From Thinopyrum elongatum (lineage: Eukaryota; Streptophyta; Magnoliopsida; Poales; Poaceae): a stretch of DNA of 64,000 bases. Both the position numbers and the translations under genes were made by a program. The stretch spans positions 55,677 through 119,676 of the forward strand of contig JAAAXO010000141.1 of the NCBI GenBank assembly GCA_011799875.1, given 5' to 3'. The notes below the pieces were generated by a model. That model ran no database searches and was not told where the DNA came from. It worked only from the letters and a program-made list of their open reading frames with translations. Below are positions 54,006 to 64,000 of this stretch, one piece after another (the stretch's first letter is position 1; every line of letters starts with the position of its first letter).

Positions 54006-57000
54006 ATGGCAGGATCACAAGCCGACGAGATTGACTGGGAGAACATGACGAACAAGGAGTTGCATGATAAATTTCAGCAAATGATGAGTGGCCAGGTGGG
54101 AGATGTGCTAAACAGATTTGAAGAGGCCATGGAGAAGATAGATGGCATGGAGAAGTCGTTCGAGACAAAGCTGGATAACAAGTTAATGAATTGCTCACGC
54201 GTTCCCCAACCACACACGCGTGCACCTGTCGCACCTCTGCAACGACAACAACAACGCCCCCTTCCAAATCAGTTCGGACGAGCGAAGCGTGTTCCTCTTG
54301 AGGATGGCCAAACTTCTGGTGCTGCTGTACCTAATGTTGATGCTTCTTGGTCCTGCTCCTGCTGCTGCTGTGTGCGAGGAGGAGGATGATTACGCGGGTG
54401 ATTATGAGGATGAGGTTGATCAAAATCATAACTACGTGCAACCACAGCACCAGGTCGTCCACATGCAAATAATCGCAATGGTAGGTCTGCACCACACTTC
54501 AGGTACGAGATCATGACCATCTTCCTAAATTAAAATTGAATTTCCACCATTCGAGGGTAGATATGTTCCTGATATATATCTTACTTGGGAGTTAGAAACT
54601 GAACAACGTTTACATGTTTACAATATTCCGAGGAACGACGTGTTGCTGCTGCTGTTTGTGCTTTCACTAGTTTTGCATGTGTATGGTGGTCTGAACATTG
54701 TAGATTATATCTATTCCAGCTACGTGGGGCTGCTTTGAAAACTGCTATGCGTACTCGTTGGGTTCCACCCTATTATCAACGTGAATTACTTCAAAAATTG
54801 CAGCGCTTAAGACAAGGAAAAAATTCTGTAGAAGAATATTATCAGGAATTACAACTGGCATGATTAGATGTGGTATTGTTGAGGAGAATGAAGCTATGCT
54901 TGCACGTTTCATGGTGTGGATAAATAGAGAGATTCAGACCATTCTAGAGATAAGGAGTATAATAATATCACTCGTTTATTCCGTCTTGCTTGTAAAGCTG
55001 AACGTGAAGTGCAGGATCGACAGGCATTGGTGCGAACTAAATTTTGCGGTCGATCTCTCATCATGGACACCGCGTGCCTCCTCTACTCCCACAGTCCAAC
55101 TGCGGCACCACTGACTTCAGCCGCCAATTCCAACCGAGATATAAGAAACAGGCACCACCACCACCATCTGCAAGAGTACACCCTCTCTGGGCCTGCCCAG
55201 AGCTCTTCTTCATCTATGGCATCAACAGGGCACACACATGATTTATTTGTCGTCGTTGTAAGGGAAGAGGTCATTATGCGAGAGAATGCCAATCTCCCGC
55301 GTGTTATGATTGCTACTGAGGATGGTGGGTATGAGTCCGCTAGTGACTATGATGAGGAGACTTTGGCTCTTATTACAAGTGAAGAACAACGGTGGAGATG
55401 ATTCTGATCATGGACGCAATACATGGCTCCTGAAGACGCTGACAGGTATGAATGTTTAGTTGGCTCAACGGTTTTTGAAGTGTGGCAGGTCACACAAGCT
55501 GAGCAAAATCAGAGGCATAATTTGTTCCATACAAAGGGAGTTGTGAAGGAACGTTCTGTTCGCGTCATCATAGATGGAGGGGCTGCTGAACCACTTGGCT
55601 AGCATGAGAGATGGTGGAGAAGCTATCTCTCACCACAAGACCACATCCACATCCTTACCATATCCAATGGTTCAACAACAGCGGCAAGGTTAAGGTAAAC
55701 GTTACGTTCACGTACTGTTCGTGTGGCATTTTAGTATCTCTACCTATGCTGATTATGTTGATTGTGATGTGGTACCCATGCAAGCATGTTCATTATTACT
55801 TGGTAGACCATGGCATTTGATAAAAATTCTGTACACCATGGTAGAAACAATCAGTATACTCTTGTTCATAAGGATAAACATATTACTTTGCTTCCTATGA
55901 CTCCTGATTCTATTTTGAAAGATGATATTAATAGAGCTAGTAAGCAAACAGGAAAAATAGAGGATAAAATCAGATTGTGGCAAAAAGAATTGAGCACAAT
56001 GAAGCCCTAATAATAAACCACTAGTGTTGCTTCTGAATTAAATTGAAAAGTGCATGCTTACTTGCCACCAAATCTGATATTGATGATCTAGATTTCACAA
56101 TTCTGTTTTGCTATGCTTTTGTGTGCAAAGAAGCGTTATTTTCATTCGAGGACGTGCCTTCCTCTTTGCCTCCTGCGGTCACTAACATTTTGCAGGAGTT
56201 CGCTGACGTCTTTCACAAGACTGCCACCGGGATACCACCATTCGCGGGATTGAGCATCAGATTGACTTAATTCCCGGTGCTTCGTTGCCAAACGTGCGCC
56301 ATACCCTTACCAATCCAGAGGAGACGAAGGAGATATGCGTCAAGTACAGAGTTTGCTCGACAAAGGTTATATAAGACGCGAATCCCTTAGTCCTTGTGCT
56401 GTTTCCCTATTATTCTAGTGCCGAAAAGGATGGTACATCGCGTATGTGTTTTGATTTAGAGGCATTAATAATATTACTATTCGTTATCGTCTCCTATTCC
56501 TAGACTAGATGATATGCTTGATGAATTGAGTGGCTCTACAATATTCTCCAAAGTTGATTTGCGTCGTGGATACCATCAAATTCGTATGAAATTGGGGGAT
56601 GAATGGAAACAGCATTTAAAACAAAGTTTTGGGATTATATGAGTGGTTAGTCCATGCCTTTTGGGTTAACTAATGCACCTAGTACATTCATGAGATAATG
56701 AACGAAGTTTTGACGTGCTTTCTTTGGACGATTGTGGTAGTCTATTTTGATGAATATACTGATTTTATAGCAGATCTTGGAGGAACATTTGGAACATTTA
56801 CGTGCTGTTTTTATTGCTTTAACGTGATGCACTTTTGTTTGGGTAACCTTGGGAGTGCACCTTTTGCACACGACCGAGTATCTTTTCTTGGCTTGTTTGT
56901 TACGCCACAGGAATTGAAGTTGATAAAGCCAAGATTGAAGCTATTAGAGTTGGCCACAGCCCAAAACGGTCACTCAAGTGAGGAGTTTCTTGGACTCGCG

Positions 57001-59115
57001 GGTTTCTATAGGCGTTTTTGTGAGAGATTCCAGCACCATTGCTGCACCTCTCATGACTTCAAAGAAGGATGTGCCTTTTGTTGGGGTACCACTCACAGGA
57101 AGAAGCCTTCACGGTATTGAAGATAAGTTGACAACATGCTCCTTTACTCCAACTTCCTGATTTAATAAGACTTTTGAGCTTGAATTGATGCTAGTGGAAT
57201 TGGATTGGAGGGGTTTTATTACAAATGGCAAACCTGTTGCATACTTTTCTGAAAAATTGAGTGGGCCTAGTCCTGAACTATTCTACTTATGATAAAGAAT
57301 TATATGCTCTTGTTCGGGACCTTAGAACATGGCACATTATTTATGGCCCAAAGAATTTGTTTACATTCTGATCATGAATCTTTTGAAACACCATTAAAAG
57401 TCAGCAAAACTGAACCGTAGACATGCTAAATGGGTTGAATTTATTGAGACTTTCCCTTATGTCATTAAACACAAGAAGGGTAAAGAAATGTTATTGCTGA
57501 TGCATTGTCTCTCGTCTATAACTATGCTTTCCATCATCAAACTTGACTTTAAAATATTGGGTTTGGAGACCATCAAAGATCAATATGTGCATGAATGCTG
57601 AATTTAAGATGTATTGCAAGAATTGTAAGGAAGGAGAGACATGGAACAAGTTCGTCTTAACGATGGATTTGTGTTTCGTGCTAACAAGCTATCCATTCCA
57701 GCATAGCTCCGTTCGTCTTTGGTTGTTGCAGGAGGCGCTGGAGAGGATTAATGGGCACCTTTGGGCGTGAAGAAAGACGGAGGATATACTTGCTACACAT
57801 TTCTTTGGCCAAAGATGAGACGGGATGTTGAGCGTTTTGTTGCTCGCTGCACTCACATGTCAAAAGCTAAGTCACGACTCAATCCTCATGTTTATATCCT
57901 TTGCCTGTACCTATATGTTCCTTGGGAGGATATATCTATGGACTTTGTTTTAGGTTTACCTCGAACAAAGAAAGGGGAGGATAAGCATATTTGTTTGTCG
58001 TGATAGGTTCTCGAAAATTGGCACACTTTATACCATGTCATAAAAGCGATGATGCTGTTAATGTTGCTGATTTGTTCTTTCGTGAAATTATACGCTTGCA
58101 TGGTTGTGCCAAATACTATGTTTTCAGATCGTGATACTAAATTTCTTTAGCCACTTTTGGAGATGTTTATGGGCAAGCTGGGGACTAAACTGCTTTTTAT
58201 TACTACAATGTCACCCCCAAACTGATGGACAAAACTGAATAGTCAATAGAACATTGTCTACTAGCTTAGGGCTGTTTTGGAAAATAACAAAAATGTGGTG
58301 AAGAATGCTTGCCTCATATTGAATTGCTGTATAATCGTTCATTGCATTCTACTACTAGATGTGTCCTTTGAAATTGGATGTTTTTCCTTCCTCGTGCACA
58401 ATTGATTTGTTGCCTCTTCCATCTTCGGAGAAGGTTAATTTTGATGCTAAACAACGTGCTGAATTGATCTTAAAAATGCATGAGTTAACTAAGGAAACAT
58501 TGAGCGTATGAATGCTAAATATAAACTTGCTGGAGATAAGGGTAGAAAACATGTTGTGTTTGCACCTGGAGATCTTGTTTGGTTACATTTGCGTAAGGAT
58601 AGATTCCTGATTTGCGCAAATCAAAGCTAATGCCACGTGCTGATGGTCCTTTTTAAGGTGTTTAGAGAAAATAAATGATAATGCATATAAACTTTGAGCT
58701 GCCTGCAGATTTTGGGGTTAGTCCCACTTTTAACATTGCAGATCTGAAGCCTTATTTGGGTGAGGAAGATGAGCTTCCGTCGAGGAACGCACTTCATTTC
58801 AAGAAGGGGAGGAGTGAGGACATCAATACCATTGTTTACAACAACCCAACCCTGCTTCTATACATAACTGGACCAATTCTAGAGCTCGCGCACGCCAATT
58901 AAAATATCAGTGTACTTTCGTTTTCTGGTAATGATTCTAAGTTCATGAGAATATGATGCTGCCTAATTGGATACATTTGTTTTGCTTTACAAATGAAGGC
59001 CTAGCTTGACAGAAAGAGGAACCTTGGACAAGTTCAAGCATGGAGATCATGGCATGCACAAGGGGTAACAAGAACGGAGTTACAATGATGATTTCAGACT
59101 TTGAAGCCACCATAA
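54006..59115 (+). pseudogene. Gag-Pol of nested element, many frameshifts
   Basis: All domains are present in order and recognisable in pieces: Gag start [10 protein letters not shown], zinc knuckle, protease, RT, RNase H, integrase and CR tail (TAA near 59113). The longest open pieces are only 60-140 codons. Nearly all lesions are one-base insertions or deletions, many in short homopolymers, with few substitutions. Given its young nested position this pattern may reflect sequence errors, so the real copy could be coding-competent. Confidence 0.8.
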
Positions 59116-59728
59116 TGAGTGCAGGAAGCCTTGGACAAATATACAGATGTCACTTCATAAATTTCGTCCAAGGCTATTTAGGTGCTGCGTCACTTATTAT
59201 TGGCCAGGCCCATGTAATTTCGAAATACTTGAGTATAGGCTTTTTTTAGAGTCCGTATGTGGGGGGAAACAGAGATAGGGTTGGTTTCGGACCCCTCCTT
59301 CAAGGGCCACGAAATCCCCTCCTCTTCCTCCATATATACAGCCCTTAGGGCAACCGTTTAGACTTTAGTTTGTTTAGATTAAAAGTTGCCATAGCTGCAA
59401 CTTCGCGTTTCGTTTGTGGTTCCAACGACCAGACCAAGACGTCACAGAACCCCACCTTGATCATAAGCTTTCATCTTATATTCGCAATATCCAGATTGCA
59501 AATCTTTAGGTTCTTGCTTGTCTTCTTCCGTTTGCTTGCAGGGATAGACCCTCGTGGTCAGGTTGATTGTGCTCCGCGCGTGGTCAATAACCTCTCGGAG
59601 TTGTTTAGCGATTGCTAAGAGCGCGACGTCCTCGCACGTTCTTATTCGGATCGTCAAAGTCTCATACACACACAAAAAAACGATAGCTATCATCTCATCG
59701 AAGATCGGACAACCCCTCGCCTCTATCA
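58815..59728 (+). repeat. Family 1 3' LTR of nested element (914 bp)
   Basis: It begins TGAGGACATC with three bases missing from the usual TGATGAGG start and ends CTCTATCA. It differs from the 5' LTR mostly by single-base gaps at different sites. Confidence 0.88.
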
Positions 59729-59733
59729 GATCT

Positions 59734-60337
59734 ACTTATATAGAGTAAGGGGTGGCGGCCAAGGAGGTGGGAGACGTCCCAAGCAGCCTAAAACTAACCC
59801 TAGGTCGTACAGCTCATGGGCCCAAGTGAGGTGATGCACCACCTTTGGACTTGTAGTTTGACTCGGATTCTGCTGGAGCGTCAGATTGTTTTCGTCGATA
59901 ACTCATAGCTCCGGATGAATTTTAAGTGTATCCATTGGGTTGAAGAGGCACGAATCTACTTTCCAAAAAAAAGAATCACCCAATTCGGAGTCCGTATGAA
60001 AGAGTTCTTTGTGTTTTTGAGTCAGGTATGTCTGGCGTCCGAATCTGAATCCAAAAGTGAGAGACTTGACTCTATCTTCTCTGGCCCAAAAGTGACGTGA
60101 GAGACTTTTGAACAGCACCTAAACTTCTCGTTTTCCCTTATCTTCATATGTGAAGTTGTACAAATGTCCCATACCCCTGCAATTAGACCATGGCACAAAA
60201 GTTTGTGAATCTTTTTGTCCCTGGATGACACAAATAAATTATTGCATAACGTTTTGCATTAGAACTCAACCGTCACAAATATAACATGTTATTCAATATT
60301 TTTTGGTCGTATCCAAGGTATTCAATGTCCCTCATTA
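59734..60337 (-). repeat. Family 2 5' LTR, second part
   Basis: U3 side of the split LTR, continuing from 51955. Many single-base indels relative to 47804-48785. Ends CCCTCATTA where CCTCATCA is expected. Confidence 0.85.
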
Positions 60338-63300
60338 GAAAGCATAGTATAACGACGAGACATAGCATCAGCAATAACATTTCTCTTACCCTTCTTGTGT
60401 TTAATGACATAAGGGAAGTCTCAATGAATTCAACCCTTTAGCATGTTCTAGTTCAGTTTTGCTTGACTTTTAATGTGTTTCAAAGATTCATGATCAGTAA
60501 TGTATAACAAATTCTTTGGGCTAAATATATGTTGCCATGTTTCTAAGGTCCGAACAAGAGCATATATTCCTTTATCATAAGTAGAATAGTTCAGACTAGG
60601 CCACCATTTTTTTCAGAATTGCAACAGTTTTGGGAGAACCATGTCCTCTTGTAATAAAACACCTCCTAATCCAATTCCACTAGCATCACATTCAAGCTCA
60701 AAAGTCTTATTAAAATCGAGGAGTTGGAGTAAAGGAGCATGTGTCAACTATCTTTCAATACGTGAAGGCTTCTTCCTGTGAGGTACCCCCAAACAAAAGG
60801 CCACATCCTTCTTTGGTAAGTGCTCATTGGAGTTGCAGCAATGGTGCTGAAATCTCTCACAAAACGCCTATAGAAACCAGCGAGTCCAAGAAAAACTCCT
60901 CACTTGAGTGACCGTTTGGGGCTGTGGCCAACTCTCAATAGCTTCATCTTGGCTTTATCAACTTCAATTCCCTGTTGAGTAACAACATAGCCAAGAAAGA
61001 TTACTCGGTCGGTGCAAAGGTGCACTTCCCAGGTTACCAAACCAAACGTGCATCACGAAAGCAAAAAAACAGCACGTAAATGTTCCAAATGTTCCTCCAA
61101 AGACTGCTATAAATCAGTATATCATCAAAATAGACTACCACAAATCGTCCAATGAAAGCACGTAAAACTTCGTTCATAATCTCATGAAGTACTAGGTGCA
61201 TTAGTTACCCAAAAGGACATGGCTAACCACTCATATAATCCAACTTTGTTTTAATGCTGTTTTCCATTCATCCCCCCAATTTCATACGAATTTGATGGTA
61301 TCCACTACGCAAATCAACTTTGGGAAATATTGTAGAGCCACTCAATTCATCAGCATATCATCTAGTCTAGGGAATAGGATACGATAACGAATAGTAATAT
61401 ATTAATGCCTCTACAATCAACACACATACGCATGTACCATCCTTTTTCGGCACTAGACTAATAGGAACAGCACAAGACTAGGGATTCGCGTATATAACCT
61501 TTTGTCGAGCAACTACCGTACTTGACGCATAATCTCCTTCGTCTCCTCTGGATTGGTACGGTATGGCGCACGGTTTGGCAACGAAGCACCGGAATTAAGT
61601 CAATCTGATGCTCAATCCCGTAATAGGTGGTATCCCGGTGGCACGTCTTGTGGAAAGACGTCAGCGAACTCCTGCAAAATGTTAGTGACCGCAGGAGGCA
61701 AGAGGAAGGCACGTCCTTTATGAAAATAACGCCTCTTTACACCAAAAGCATAGCAAACAGAATTGCTGAAATCTAGATCATCAATATCAGATTTGGTGGC
61801 AAGTAGCATGCACTTTTCAATTTAATTCAGAAGCAACACTAGATGTTTATTTTAGGCTTCATTTGTTGCTCAAATTCTTTTGCCACAATCTGATTTTCAC
61901 TCTTATTTTTCTCCTGTTTTGCTTTATAGCTCTATTAATATCATCTTCAAAATAGAATCAGGAGTCATAGAAGCAAAGTAATATGTTTAATCCTATGAAC
62001 AAGAGTATACTGATTGTTTCTACCATGGTGTACAGAATTTTTATCAAATTGCCATGGTCTACCAAGTAATATGAACATGTTGCATGGGTACCCACATCAC
62101 AATCAACATCACAGCATAGTAGAGATACTAAATGCACACGAACAGTACGTGTTACCTTAACCTTGCCGCTGTTTTTGAACCATTGGATATAGTAGGATAT
62201 GGATGTGGTCTTGTGGTGAGAGATAGCTTCTCCAATCTCCATGCTAGCCAAGTTGTGGGAGCTCCCTCCATCTATGAGACGCGAACAGAACTGTCCTTCC
62301 AACTCCCTTTGTATGGAACAATTAGCCTCTGATTTTGCTCAGCTTTGTGACCTGCCACACTCAAAACACGTTGAGCAACTAAACATTCATACTGTCAGCG
62401 TCTTCAGGTGCCATGTATTGCGTCTCATGATCAAATCATCTCCACCGTGTTCTTCACTTGTAATAAGAGCCAAAGTCTCCTCATCATAGTCACTAGCGGA
62501 CCTCACCCCACCATCCTCAGTAGCAATCATAACACCCGGAGATTGGCATTCTCTCGCATAATGAACCTCTTCCCTTACAACGACGACAAATAATATCATG
62601 TGTGTGCCCTGTTGATGCATAGATGAAGAAGAGCTCTGGGCAGGCCCAGAAGGTGTACTCTTGGCAGATGGTGGTGGTGGTGCTTGTTTTCTTGTATCTT
62701 GATTGGAATTGGCGGCTGAGTCAGTGGTGCCGCAGTAGGGCGTGTGGGAGTAGAGGAGGCACGCGGTGTCCATGATGAAGATCGACCTGCAGAAAAATTA
62801 TTTGCGCCAATTGCCTGTCGATCCTGCACTTCACGTTCAGCTTACAAGCAAGATGGAATAAACGAGTGATATTATTATACTCCTTTACTCTAGAATGGTC
62901 TGAATCTCTTATTTATAATCCACCCATGAAACGTGCAGGCATAGCTTCATTCTCCTCAACAATACCACATCTAATCATGCCAGTTTGTAATTCCTGATAA
63001 TAATTCTTCTCTCCAGAATTTTCGCTTGTCTTAAGCGCTGCAATTTTTGAGTAATTCACTTTGATATATGGTGGAACCCGCACGAGTACGCATAGCGTTT
63101 TCAAAGCAGCCCACGTAGCTGGATAGGGATATAATCTACAATGTTCACCACCATACACATGCAAAATCGTGAAAGCACAAACACAGGCAGCACCACGTCG
63201 TTCCTCGGGATTGTTGAAACATGTAAAACGTTGTTCAGTTTCTAACTCCAAGTAAGATATATTCAGGAACATATCTATACCCTCGAATGGTGGGAATATT

Positions 63301-63874
63301 CAATTTTTAATAAGGAAGATTGTCATGATCTCGTACCATGAAGTGGTGTGTGCGCAGACTACCATTGCGATTATTTGCATGTGGACGACCGTGGTGCTGG
63401 TGGTTGCACTGTTGTATGATTTTGTATCAACTCTGCATTCCTCATGAATCCCGCTCTAAGTGTAATATCATCTCCTCCTCGGCACCAGCAGCAGCAGGAT
63501 GCTAGGAGCCACAAGAACATCCAACAGAGGGGGGGTCTGCTACAGCCCGCACCGAACTTTGGCCATCCTCAAGAGGAACAACGCTTCGCTCGTCCGAACT
63601 GATTTGGAAGGGGGCGTTGTTGTTGTCGTTGCAGAGGTGCGCCAGGTCCAGCCGGGTGGGTTTGGAGACGCTGAGCAATTCATTAAACTTGTTATCCAGC
63701 TTTGTCTCGAACGACTTCTCCATGCATCAATCTTCTCCATGGCCTCTTCAACATCTGTTTAGCACATCTCCCTCCACCTGGCCACTCATCATTTGCTGAA
63801 ATTTTCATGCAACTCCTTTTTCGTCATGTTGTCTCCCCGTCATCTCGTCGTGCTTTGATCCTTTATCCTGCCAT
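60338..63874 (-). pseudogene. Family 1 gag, PR, RT and RH, right part of split element
   Basis: Minus-strand continuation of the pol interrupted at 47803. RNase H, RT, protease (about 62235-62290) and zinc knuckle (about 62540-62600) follow in reverse order, then gag with ATG at 63874. The frame is broken by frequent one-base indels, unlike the clean 46217-47803 part of the same element. Confidence 0.82.
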
Positions 63875-64000
63875 GGTTAGCAGCAATAGAAACACAACAA
63901 ATATGATCCTACAGACACTAGAAAGTGTGGTGGTGGGGTGTGGTGTCACAAATCCGTCAAGTCAAATCTCAAATTCTTACCAGTCCTTACCCAGCAGCAG
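63875..64000 (-). mobile_element. Family 1 leader, runs off window
   Basis: Leader immediately upstream of Gag (complement of TTTCTAGT and the CACCACACC tract). The primer site and 5' LTR of this element lie beyond the window. Confidence 0.8.

Larger units (their letters stand above)
51956..59728 (+). mobile_element. Full-length family 1 (CRM-type) element, nested
   Basis: A 7773-bp element with 5' LTR 51956-52868, primer site 52871-52880, full leader, gag-pol, polypurine tract and 3' LTR 58815-59728. It is flanked by a perfect duplication GATCT (51951-51955 and 59729-59733). It is the only structurally complete autonomous-type element in the window and by nesting the youngest insertion here. 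It nevertheless carries dozens of one-base indels. Confidence 0.9.
47804..60337 (-). mobile_element. Second family 2 (Quinta-like) element, itself interrupted
   Basis: Minus-strand family 2 element flanked by GAAAG at 47799-47803 and 60338-60342. Without the nested insertion (51956-59728 and one TSD copy) it is about 4.76 kb, close to the 4711 bp of the first copy. It has a 3' LTR 47804-48785, internal region 48786-51584, and a 5' LTR split as 51585-51955 and 59734-60337. The terminal CA is degraded to TA at the right end. Confidence 0.88.

Noticed and set aside
54006..59115. Ancient decay of the nested element
   Set aside because: It is the innermost and so youngest insertion, and its lesions are single-base indels shared in style with everything from 49.4 kb rightward; sequence error is the better explanation.

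Overview
The window looks like plant DNA, most likely from a Triticeae grass (wheat, barley, rye or Aegilops type) and probably from a centromere. About 58.6 of the 64 kb consists of two related Ty3/gypsy LTR-retrotransposon families. Family 1 has a 922-bp LTR (TGATGAGGAC...CTCTATCA), an initiator-tRNA-Met-type primer site and a single Gag-PR-RT-RH-IN frame that runs on into the U3 of the 3' LTR. That layout is typical of the CRM clade of centromeric chromoviruses (cereba/CRW-like in Triticeae). Family 2 has a 982-984-bp LTR and a degenerate gag-like frame, with no protease, RT or integrase. It shares the primer site, the polypurine tract and the LTR ends with family 1, as the non-autonomous Quinta-type partner does. 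The family names are assigned from memory and were not searched.

Layout. 1-17408: plus-strand family 1 pieces, including one uninterrupted polyprotein (4999-10122), with a complete family 2 element (10844-15554, TSD TTTCT) inserted in one family 1 leader. 17409-40254: a jumble of about 13 full or partial LTRs, mostly minus strand, joined to truncated leaders, gag and pol pieces in both orientations. 40255-45601: the only non-LTR-element island. It holds a head-to-head pair of broken copies of an unknown small gene, each preceded by a pyrimidine-rich minisatellite, with a MITE-like element between them, an RNase H-like remnant, and a 5'-truncated LINE with a 14-bp TSD. 45602-64000: a minus-strand family 1 element interrupted by a family 2 element (TSD GAAAG), itself interrupted by a full-length family 1 element (TSD GATCT), giving three nesting levels.

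Main observations. (1) Three insertions have perfect 5-bp TSDs, yet more than a dozen other LTR ends are joined precisely at TGAT.../...ATCA to internal sequence, with no matching TSD anywhere in the window. Some of these odd junctions recur identically. (2) Three LTRs are hybrids (or remnants of hybrids) with U3 from family 1 and R-U5 plus primer site and first leader bases from family 2. The switch lies near the start of R, as expected from template switching between co-packaged RNAs. (3) Single-base indels become very dense from about 49.4 kb to the end. One and the same element is clean on one side of the nested insertion and indel-ridden on the other, so this looks like sequence quality rather than decay.

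No functional host gene, tRNA, rRNA, CRISPR array or satellite array could be supported.
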